Shown here: positions 22,365 through 28,778 of the stretch, one piece after another
Position numbering within the stretch: the stretch's first letter is position 1
Layout of the letters: the number at the start of each line of letters is the position of its first letter
Assembly (NCBI GenBank): GCA_903876815.1
Contig: CAIRBL010000094.1
Location: 1 to 28,778, forward strand
Source: an uncultured bacterium
Lineage (GTDB): Bacteria > Patescibacteriota > Patescibacteriia > UBA1558 > GWA2-36-10
Reading direction: 5' to 3'
Length of the DNA: 28,778 nt
Program-made: the position numbers and the translations under genes
The notes under the pieces: model-generated
Database searches by the model: none
Told to the model about the DNA's origin: nothing
Seen by the model: the letters and a program-made list of their open reading frames with translations, nothing else

Positions 22365-23948
22365 ATGCTAGCAAACAATCTCAAGACCATCCCCAAAAAT
22401 CCAGGTATTTATTTTTTCTTAAATAAAGAAGAAAAGATTATTTATATTGGCAAAGCCAAAAACCTGTTTAAACGAGTGAATTCTTATTGGCTACGTAGCA
22501 ATGAGCTGACCGAAGCCAAACAGCAAATGCTACAAGAGATCACCAAAATTCAATATACGATAGTAGATAGTGAATTAGAAAGTTTACTGTTAGAGGCGGC
22601 TCAAATAAAAAAACATCAGCCAAAATATAATATTGTTTTGAAAGATGATAAAAATTGGGGCTATATAGTAGTGAGCAATGAAGCTTTTCCTCGCATTATT
22701 GTCACTCATGGCAGACATTTACATAAAGGACAAAGCTTTGGCCCATATACTTCTACCATCGCCGCTAAAAATATTGTTCACCTTTTACATCGCATCTTGC
22801 CCTTAAGAACCTGCAAAAGAGATTTAAGTATTTTGCCCAAAGGCAAAGTCTGTTTGCAATATCATCTGGGATTATGCGATGGTCCTTGTGAAAAATTTAT
22901 TAGCCCAAATGACTACCAAAAAATTATCCAACAAGCCATCAAAATTATTAAGGGTGAAACTAAAGATCTCAAAGAAAAATTGTTAACCGAAATTAAGTCA
23001 ACTAGTGATAAAAGACAATTTGAATTAGCGACCAAAAAAAGAAACCAACTGCAAGCCTTACAACGTTTACAAGAAAAGCAAAAAATTGTTGATAAACAAA
23101 ATAAAAATCAAGACTTTATCAATTATATTAAGTTTGATGCTCAGGTAGCGATTGTCATCATGAAAATTCGCCAAGGAATTTTGGGTGATCAATTTAATTT
23201 TATTGTAGAAAATAAACTCGCTGATGATGAAAAAACAATTTTAGAATCTGTCTTACAACAATTTTATCTTGATCAAACTGAATTACCAAAAGAAATTGTG
23301 AGCCCTATAGCTTTGAATATAAAAAATATTAGCCAACAAAAAATTATTAACTTAGTGCCCAATAAAGGAAAAAATAAAAAATTATTAACTCTCCTAAAAA
23401 TTAATGCCGAAGATTTTTTACAAAAAAATAAACAAAATTCAAAATTTGCTGTCCTGAATGATTTACAAAAATTATTAAAGCTGAGTGAACTACCTCGTCG
23501 CATTGAAGTATACGACATTTCCAATATCCAAGGTCATTTTTCTTATGGCTCTATGATTGTCTTTGTAGATGGCAAAATTGCAGCCAATGAATATCGCATT
23601 TTTAAAATAAAAAATATGACAGGGCCAAATGATGTTGCCTCCCTTAAGCAAGTATTGACTCGTCGTCAGACACACGCGCAGTGGCCAGAACCAGACTTGA
23701 TCATTTTAGACGGTGGCAAACCACAGTTAAATACAGTCTATCCTATCTTAGCGCCAAAGTGGCAGACTAAAGTGATTTCTTTGGCTAAAAAAGAAGAAGA
23801 AATTTTCCTACCAAACAACAAAATATCACTAAAATTAGCCAAAAATGATCCAATTTCCTTATTTATCCAAAATATGCGTGACCAAGCTCATAAATTTGGC
23901 ATCAAACACTACCGCCAATCTCACCGTAAAAGCTTAAAAAACTCATAA
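22365..23948 (+). CDS. uvrC: UvrABC excinuclease subunit C lacking the HhH domain
   Basis: Makes the 3' and 5' incisions at lesions marked by UvrA-UvrB. 527 residues. The N-terminal GIY-YIG nuclease domain (GIYFFLNKEEKIIYIGKAKNLFKRV) comes first. Then four cysteines in the pattern of the UvrC iron-sulfur site (RTCKRD, KVCLQYH, LCDGPC), a UVR-type UvrB-binding segment (about 205-245, DKRQFELATKKRNQL), and the RNase H-like endonuclease with RIEVYDISNIQG, MIVFVDGK and PDLIILDGGKPQL. It ends at RDQAHKFGIKHYRQSHRKSLKNS, where usual UvrC proteins of about 600 residues continue into two helix-hairpin-helix motifs. The stop is not followed by a frame encoding HhH, so the short form looks genuine. Probably a leaderless transcript. 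Confidence 0.93.
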   Translation: MLANNLKTIPKNPGIYFFLNKEEKIIYIGKAKNLFKRVNSYWLRSNELTEAKQQMLQEITKIQYTIVDSELESLLLEAAQIKKHQPKYNIVLKDDKNWGYIVVSNEAFPRIIVTHGRHLHKGQSFGPYTSTIAAKNIVHLLHRILPLRTCKRDLSILPKGKVCLQYHLGLCDGPCEKFISPNDYQKIIQQAIKIIKGETKDLKEKLLTEIKSTSDKRQFELATKKRNQLQALQRLQEKQKIVDKQNKNQDFINYIKFDAQVAIVIMKIRQGILGDQFNFIVENKLADDEKTILESVLQQFYLDQTELPKEIVSPIALNIKNISQQKIINLVPNKGKNKKLLTLLKINAEDFLQKNKQNSKFAVLNDLQKLLKLSELPRRIEVYDISNIQGHFSYGSMIVFVDGKIAANEYRIFKIKNMTGPNDVASLKQVLTRRQTHAQWPEPDLIILDGGKPQLNTVYPILAPKWQTKVISLAKKEEEIFLPNNKISLKLAKNDPISLFIQNMRDQAHKFGIKHYRQSHRKSLKNS

Positions 23949-23950
23949 TA

Positions 23951-23979
23951 TTGACAAGTTTTGCTTTTTTTGTTAATAT
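23951..23979 (+). promoter_or_regulatory. secG promoter
   Basis: Consensus TTGACA (23951-23956), a 17-nt spacer and TAATAT (23974-23979), with an extended -10 TG. It starts 2 bp after the uvrC stop and would drive secG, the solute-binding protein and RNase J. Confidence 0.75.
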
Positions 23980-24023
23980 ACAAAAGTTCAGAACTGTAAA
24001 TATAATTCAAATTTTAACTGACT

Positions 24024-24242
24024 ATGCAAAATATTCTCAATATTTCTCAAATTATCATTGCTACTTTATTGATGATTTTAATTCTCTTACAGCAAAAAGG
24101 TGCTGGATTAGGAGCTGCTTTTGGTAGCGACTCTAGCATTTATCGTACTAAACGTGGGGCAGAGAAAATTATTTTTAATGCTACAATTGTTTTGACAATT
24201 TTATTCTTCCTGTCCGCTTTAGCCAACATTTTTGTTAGCTAA
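24024..24242 (+). CDS. secG: Preprotein translocase subunit SecG
   Basis: Small two-helix partner of SecYE in protein export. 72 residues: helix 1 (IIIATLLMILILLQQK), the conserved loop GAGLGAAFGSDSSIYRTKRGAEK, and helix 2 (FNATIVLTILFFLSALANIFV). Length and motifs are standard. First gene of a likely unit with a membrane-anchored solute-binding protein and RNase J. No Shine-Dalgarno. Confidence 0.95.
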   Translation: MQNILNISQIIIATLLMILILLQQKGAGLGAAFGSDSSIYRTKRGAEKIIFNATIVLTILFFLSALANIFVS

Positions 24243-24269
24243 AAATTTTGATTATTAAAACAAAAAAAT

Positions 24270-26132
24270 ATTAAGCTCCCTAACTTTGATAAAGATTGGT
24301 TATTTAACGCACAGAAAATAACCAAAAAAATTTTGGCTTATTTTTGGTTATCAACTAAAAATATTTTAGCTAAGCTTAAACCATTGATGCTAGAAAAAAC
24401 CGATCAAGACATCAACCATAAACTCCTCACTCAGCTAAATACAAAAAAAATCCCCAGCTGGGATCAATGGAAGCAACTGCCAAAAATACTCAACAAAAAA
24501 GAAAAGTTACACACTACTGTGACTTTAATAATTTTTTTGTTAGCCACTTTTACTTTGACAACCAGAATTTATTTGCATCACTCTGAGCTTAAGCCTGATT
24601 TTGGCGGCACTTACATTGAAGGCTTAATAGGTTCACCAAATTTAATCAACCCACTACTAGCTAGTTCTGATGTAGACAGAGACTTAGTCAGATTGCTTTT
24701 TGCTGGTTTGATGAAATTTGATGAGCAAGGAAACGTGGTGCCAGACTTAGCTGCTAGTTTTACCATTGACCCCGAACAAACAACCTACACTTTCACTTTA
24801 AGAGATGATTTGTACTGGCACGATGGTATGCCTATTTTAGCCGATGATATAGTTTTTACTATTGAGAAAATAAAAAATCCAGAATTTAAAAGCCCCTTAA
24901 AAAGCAGCTTCAATGGCGCAAGCGTCAGTCGTCTCAATGATCAAACTGTGCAATTTGTTTTAAATGAACCATTTGCTCCATTTTTATCTATTATGACCGT
25001 TGGTATTTTACCAGAACATTTGTGGTATAGTATTCCAAATTTTGGTGCCCAACTAGCTGAACTCAACAAAAAGCCAATCGGCTCTGGTCCATATAAATTC
25101 AAATCGCTTGTCAAAGAAACTAACGGCAATATCAAAAATTATGTTTTAGAGTCTTACGACAAATACCATTTAGGCCAAGCCTATATAGATGAGCTGACCT
25201 TAAAATTTTACCCAGATTTTGAAGTAGCCGCGGCTGCTTTGCAAAATAAAAATGTCGACGGTTTGATTTATTTACCCAAAAGCTATAAAGAAACCATCAA
25301 AAACAAAGAAGTAACTTTCAAAAATCTGCATTCTCCTCAATACACAGCGATCTTTTTTAACCCAGAAAAAAAAGCCTTGCTCAATGACTTGAAGTTTAGA
25401 ACAGCGCTAGCAGGTTCTGTAGACAAGGAAAAAATTTTAAATGAAGCCATCAATAATGACGGCCAAATAATTCATTCTCCTATTTTACCAGATTCTTTTG
25501 GCTATGATCCAGAACTAAAAGACGAGGCATTTGACCCAAACAAGGCCAGTACCATGCTTGATGAATTGGGCTGGAAAAAAGTAGAAAATGAACAGTTCAG
25601 AAAAAAAGGAGAAGAGACTTTGACTTTAAAGCTAAGTACCGTTGATCAAGCTGAAAATGTTAAGGCAGCCACCATCATCAAAGATGGCTGGGAAGCTATA
25701 GGTATCAAAACGGACCTTGATATCATAGCCAAAGATAAAATTCGTACTGACTTGATTGAACCGAGAAACTACGAAGTCTTAGTTTTTGGTGAAATTATCA
25801 ACATCAATTCTGGGCCTTATTCTTTCTGGCACTCCTCTCAAATAAAACACCCTGGCCTAAATTTGAGCGTCTTGAGCAACAAAGACATTGATAAATATTT
25901 AGAAGACATTCGCCAAAATCCAAACAAAGAAACGCAAGAAATTTTATACAAAGATTTTCAAACTAAGCTTTCCGCTTTACACTTTGCTATATTTTTATAC
26001 AATCCAACTTATACATATCCGGTCGGTCGTCAATTAAAAGGTTTAGAAAATCTAAACTTTGTTAATTTGCCAGCTGATCGTTTCTCAAATATCAATTCTT
26101 GGTATATTAAAACCAAGAGAAAACTTAATTAA
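24270..26132 (+). CDS. Membrane-anchored peptide-binding-type ABC solute-binding protein (SBP_bac_5)
   Basis: Extracytoplasmic solute-binding protein of family 5 (oligopeptide/nickel type). A cytoplasmic N-terminal stretch of about 75-85 residues precedes one membrane helix (TVTLIIFLLATFTLTTRIYL). The binding domain follows: GGTYIEGLIGSPNLINPLLA, DVDRDLVRLLFAGLMKFDEQG, YTFTLRDDLYWHDGMPILADDIVFTIEKI, PIGSGPYKFKS. No lipobox cysteine; the helix is the anchor. The first conventional start is TTG 24333 (599 residues), but the frame is open back to 24252 without ATG, GTG or another TTG. The upstream codons read IKLPNFDKDWLFNAQKITKK, typical of this family's N-terminus, so I place the start tentatively at ATT 24270. 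No permease or ATPase gene is next to it. RNase J follows after 21 bp. Confidence 0.85.
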   Translation: MKLPNFDKDWLFNAQKITKKILAYFWLSTKNILAKLKPLMLEKTDQDINHKLLTQLNTKKIPSWDQWKQLPKILNKKEKLHTTVTLIIFLLATFTLTTRIYLHHSELKPDFGGTYIEGLIGSPNLINPLLASSDVDRDLVRLLFAGLMKFDEQGNVVPDLAASFTIDPEQTTYTFTLRDDLYWHDGMPILADDIVFTIEKIKNPEFKSPLKSSFNGASVSRLNDQTVQFVLNEPFAPFLSIMTVGILPEHLWYSIPNFGAQLAELNKKPIGSGPYKFKSLVKETNGNIKNYVLESYDKYHLGQAYIDELTLKFYPDFEVAAAALQNKNVDGLIYLPKSYKETIKNKEVTFKNLHSPQYTAIFFNPEKKALLNDLKFRTALAGSVDKEKILNEAINNDGQIIHSPILPDSFGYDPELKDEAFDPNKASTMLDELGWKKVENEQFRKKGEETLTLKLSTVDQAENVKAATIIKDGWEAIGIKTDLDIIAKDKIRTDLIEPRNYEVLVFGEIININSGPYSFWHSSQIKHPGLNLSVLSNKDIDKYLEDIRQNPNKETQEILYKDFQTKLSALHFAIFLYNPTYTYPVGRQLKGLENLNFVNLPADRFSNINSWYIKTKRKLN

Positions 26133-26153
26133 ATAAACATCTAACACACTGTT

Positions 26154-28088
26154 ATGAAAAAAATACAAGATACGACAGATAGTCTGTTATCTGGTGGTTC
26201 TATTTCAAAAAGCACTGCCACACAAGCAAACACTAGACCTAATCGTCCTAGTAAAAACTATCGTCCAAAAAGCAAGGCGTTAAAAACAAATGAAAACGCC
26301 AAGCAAAACACAAACGCACAAGTTGCCAGACCAAAAAACAACTTTAAAAAATGGTCAAAAACACCAAAAAATGCTACCCCACTTCGACGTGAGGCAAGTC
26401 TAACAAGCAATGAAGCAAAGCCCAATAAACTTCGTATTATTCCTTTGGGTGGTTGTGAAGAAGTTGGTCGCAATATGACTGTCTTTGAATATGGCAATGA
26501 TATTTTAATTTTAGATATGGGTCTAGAATTTCCCGGCGAAGATATGCACGGCATTGATTATATTATCCCTAATACCAGCTATCTCAAGGGTAAAGAAAAA
26601 AATATTCGCGCTGTGATTTTTTCTCATGGTCACTTAGACCACATTGGCGCTTCTCCTATTTTATTAGAACAACTTGGCAACCCAACTATCGTGGGCCGTC
26701 CTTTGACAATTGCTATGGTGAAACATAAAGTAGAAGATTACAAAAAAAACACTGCCCAAAATTTAAAAACTATTTTGGTCAAAAGTATCAGTGATCAATT
26801 TAAGTTTGGACAATTGACTGTCAAATTTTTTCAAATGGAACACTCAATCATGGACGCTGTCGGTGTCATCATTGAAACACCACAAGGTTCCGTGATTCAT
26901 CCTGGAGACTGGACTTTAGAAAGAGATCAAAATGACAAACCAATTTTAGATTATTCACATTTAAGCAAAATTAAACGCCCAAGTTTACTGATGCTCGAAA
27001 GTTTGGGCGCCATCGATGTCAGGCCATCAGCCTCACATCAAGTGATGAAAGAAAACCTTAATAAACTTATTTCTCAAGCTCCTGGCCGTATTATAGTAGG
27101 CACCTTTGCCTCACAAATAGAAAGAATCGGCTGGATTATAGCTCAAGCAGAAGCCTTGGGTAAGCGCGTAGCTTTAGATGGCTATAGCATGAAAATGAAT
27201 ATTGAAATAGCTCAAGAACTAGGCTATATCAAAACAAAAAAAGAAACCATCATCAAGGTAGATCAAATACACAACTACCCAGATGATAAACTAGTCATTA
27301 TTGCGACCGGTGCTCAAGGCGAAGGTAACGCTGTCTTGTCTCGTATTATTTCCGGGGCCCATCGTCAAATCAAACTCAAAAAAGCTGATACAGTGGTTTT
27401 ATCATCTTCTATTATACCAGGCAATGAAAATACCATTCAAAAACTTAAAGACGGCTTATACCGCCAATGTGATAATGTGGTACATGGCGAATTGATGGAT
27501 ATTCACGTCTCTGGTCATGGTAATCGTAATGACATTATTCATATGCTCAAAACAATTCAGCCTGATTATTTTGTACCTGTCTATGCTTATCATTATATGC
27601 TCAAAGAATCTTCTAACATCGGCAAAAATTTGGGTTTCAAAGAAAAACAAATGGCTGTACCAGATAATGGCTCAGTCATTGAATTTGATAAAAATGGCAT
27701 CAGTGTAGCCAAACAAAAAATCCAAGCTGACTATGTTTTTGTTGACGGCTTAGGCATTGGTGACGTTTCTAATATTGTTTTAAGAGACAGACAAATGATG
27801 GCCGAAGATGGCATGCTGGTTGTAATCGCTACCCTATCTCGCAAAAATGGCAAACTCGTAAGCTCCCCTGACATTATTTCTCGAGGTTTTATTTACATGA
27901 AAGAAAATAAAGAAATCGTTGAAGATATCCGTGCTAAAATCAAAAAAATAGTCAATGAATGTAACACTACACAAACAAATGTTGAAGATAATTTTTTAAA
28001 AGACAAACTACGCAATGATGTGGGACAATTTGTTTTTCAAAAAACTAAACGTCGTCCAATGATTTTACCAGTTGTAATAGTAATCTAA
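26154..28088 (+). CDS. rnj: Ribonuclease J
   Basis: Metallo-beta-lactamase/beta-CASP ribonuclease with endonuclease and 5' exonuclease activity in mRNA decay and rRNA maturation. 644 residues. The first 90 or so form a basic, Asn/Lys-rich, probably disordered extension (RPSKNYRPKSKALKTNENAK), as in some actinobacterial enzymes. The catalytic domain starts at KLRIIPLGGCEEVGRNM, with the zinc motif SHGHLDHIGA (His158, His160, Asp162, His163), MEHSIMDAVGVIIETPQGSVIHPGDW, the beta-CASP part (about 300-480; IIVGTFASQIERI) and VSGHGNRNDIIHMLKTIQPDYFVPVYAYHYM. Likely cotranscribed with the solute-binding protein. Ends at a strong bidirectional terminator. Confidence 0.96.
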   Translation: MKKIQDTTDSLLSGGSISKSTATQANTRPNRPSKNYRPKSKALKTNENAKQNTNAQVARPKNNFKKWSKTPKNATPLRREASLTSNEAKPNKLRIIPLGGCEEVGRNMTVFEYGNDILILDMGLEFPGEDMHGIDYIIPNTSYLKGKEKNIRAVIFSHGHLDHIGASPILLEQLGNPTIVGRPLTIAMVKHKVEDYKKNTAQNLKTILVKSISDQFKFGQLTVKFFQMEHSIMDAVGVIIETPQGSVIHPGDWTLERDQNDKPILDYSHLSKIKRPSLLMLESLGAIDVRPSASHQVMKENLNKLISQAPGRIIVGTFASQIERIGWIIAQAEALGKRVALDGYSMKMNIEIAQELGYIKTKKETIIKVDQIHNYPDDKLVIIATGAQGEGNAVLSRIISGAHRQIKLKKADTVVLSSSIIPGNENTIQKLKDGLYRQCDNVVHGELMDIHVSGHGNRNDIIHMLKTIQPDYFVPVYAYHYMLKESSNIGKNLGFKEKQMAVPDNGSVIEFDKNGISVAKQKIQADYVFVDGLGIGDVSNIVLRDRQMMAEDGMLVVIATLSRKNGKLVSSPDIISRGFIYMKENKEIVEDIRAKIKKIVNECNTTQTNVEDNFLKDKLRNDVGQFVFQKTKRRPMILPVVIVI

Positions 28089-28107
28089 ATAAAAAATAAA
28101 TTAACAA

Positions 28108-28145
28108 ACAAAAACCCCAAGCCATTGGCTTGGGGTTTTAAAAAT
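28108..28145. terminator. Bidirectional terminator between rnj and the dehydrogenase gene
   Basis: A perfect 13-bp stem AAAACCCCAAGCC/GGCTTGGGGTTTT (28111-28123, 28127-28139) with a 3-nt loop and A/T runs on both sides serves two convergent genes. Confidence 0.92.
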
Positions 28146-28150
28146 AAAAT

Positions 28151-28778
28151 TTATTTAACTACTACTTGATTGACTAATTTTTTATTTTTTGACCAAGCTA
28201 AAATATTACCTATTGTGGTATTCAAAATTCTCTCCAAAGCTTCCTTACTATTAAAAGCATTATGCGGTGTAACAACCACACGATCAGAATTTATCAGCAC
28301 ATGCTGCTCAACAATAGTTTTGAGCCATTCTTTATCTTGACGAGGATTGCCAGTAAACTGTGGGCACACCAATTCTCTTTCTTCTTTAAAAACATATTTT
28401 TCAGCTTCTAAAACATCTAGGCCGACACCGGTCAAAATACCTTTACGCAAAGCATCGACTAAAGCTGTCGTGTCTATCAAAGCTCCACGGGCTGTATTGA
28501 CCAAAATAGAACCTGGTTTAATAAGTTTAATATTTTTAGTATTAATCAAATGATGTGTTTTTTTATTATAAGGCGCGTGCAAAGTAATAACTTGAGAATT
28601 TTTTAATAAATATTCTAAGCTAACATATTTAAAATGTAGTTTTTTGGCTAAGGCCTTATTTGGAAATGGGTCAAAAACCAAAACATTCATTTCAAAACCA
28701 TGCGCCATACGTGCTACATGCTGACCAATATGCCCGCCACCAATGATACCAATAGTTTTACCTTTTAGATCAAAGCCC
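28151..28778 (-). CDS. D-lactate dehydrogenase-type 2-hydroxyacid dehydrogenase (5' end outside window)
   Basis: NAD-dependent D-isomer-specific 2-hydroxyacid dehydrogenase; the N-terminal part lies beyond 28778. The frame is open to the window edge: the 23 codons before the first in-window ATG (28708) encode GFDLKGKTIGIIGGGHIGQHVARM, with the dinucleotide motif GGGHIG, so that ATG is internal. Further marks: ITLHAPYNKKTHHLINT, VNTARGALID (catalytic Arg), GVGLDVLEAEKYVF (catalytic Glu), and VVTPHNAF (catalytic His). The insertion between Glu and His is typical of fermentative D-lactate dehydrogenases, so reduction of pyruvate to D-lactate is the most likely role, in line with pyk and ppsA nearby. 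Other 2-hydroxyacids are possible. Confidence 0.9.
   Translation of the reverse strand, partial: GFDLKGKTIGIIGGGHIGQHVARMAHGFEMNVLVFDPFPNKALAKKLHFKYVSLEYLLKNSQVITLHAPYNKKTHHLINTKNIKLIKPGSILVNTARGALIDTTALVDALRKGILTGVGLDVLEAEKYVFKEERELVCPQFTGNPRQDKEWLKTIVEQHVLINSDRVVVTPHNAFNSKEALERILNTTIGNILAWSKNKKLVNQVVVK

Noticed and set aside
28151..28708. Dehydrogenase beginning at ATG 28708
   Set aside because: The frame continues upstream to the window edge and encodes the NAD-binding glycine motif, so this ATG is internal and the gene is cut by the window.

Overview
The window looks like chromosome of a low-GC bacterium of the Candidate Phyla Radiation (Patescibacteria). This is inferred from the gene set and style, not from a marker gene. 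The signs are: housekeeping genes almost all lacking Shine-Dalgarno sequences; a UvrC that ends before the helix-hairpin-helix domain; a membrane-anchored oligopeptide-binding-type protein with no permease beside it, placed between secG and RNase J; a zinc-ribbon serine recombinase; and many short palindromes between genes. All long ORFs read through with UGA as stop, so the code appears standard and not the UGA=Gly code of Gracilibacteria and Absconditabacteria.

Region 1-2278 is an accessory segment. A serine recombinase (457-2016) lies between two 133-bp inverted repeats, 201-333 and 1851-1983. The right repeat forms the end of the recombinase gene and runs into the 3' end of an antisense tRNA-Ser(GGA), 1978-2067. 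The left repeat is an inverted copy of the recombinase 3' end with a different, more native-looking C-terminus. Beyond the tRNA lie a palindrome-rich linker, a duplicated 5' half of the same tRNA, and then the only convincing promoter. Region 2279-3120 holds two small unrecognised genes on the minus strand, each with a clear Shine-Dalgarno sequence.

Region 3186-8283 is a minus-strand cluster: an acidic membrane protein, a small membrane protein, pyruvate kinase and phosphoenolpyruvate synthase. Region 8342-10526 is the groES-groEL operon, with a consensus sigma-70-type promoter inside a perfect CIRCE operator. Region 10564-13682 is a three-gene surface-glycan operon: a nucleotidyltransferase-like protein, an O-antigen ligase/polymerase-like membrane protein, and a reductase resembling plant-type rhamnose 3,5-epimerase/4-reductase. 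Then come uvrA (13725-16571) and a small membrane protein (16704-16889).

The strand switches at about 16900. On the plus strand are a 1754-residue exported protein with a cytosolic-carboxypeptidase-like M14 domain, FN3 domains and a peptidoglycan-binding tail; uvrC without HhH; and a likely secG - solute-binding protein - RNase J unit. A bidirectional terminator separates these from a convergent D-lactate-type 2-hydroxyacid dehydrogenase that runs off the right edge. The pyruvate kinase, PEP synthase and lactate-dehydrogenase-like genes fit a fermentative metabolism centred on pyruvate. The exported protease, glycan operon and Sec component fit a small cell that invests in its surface.
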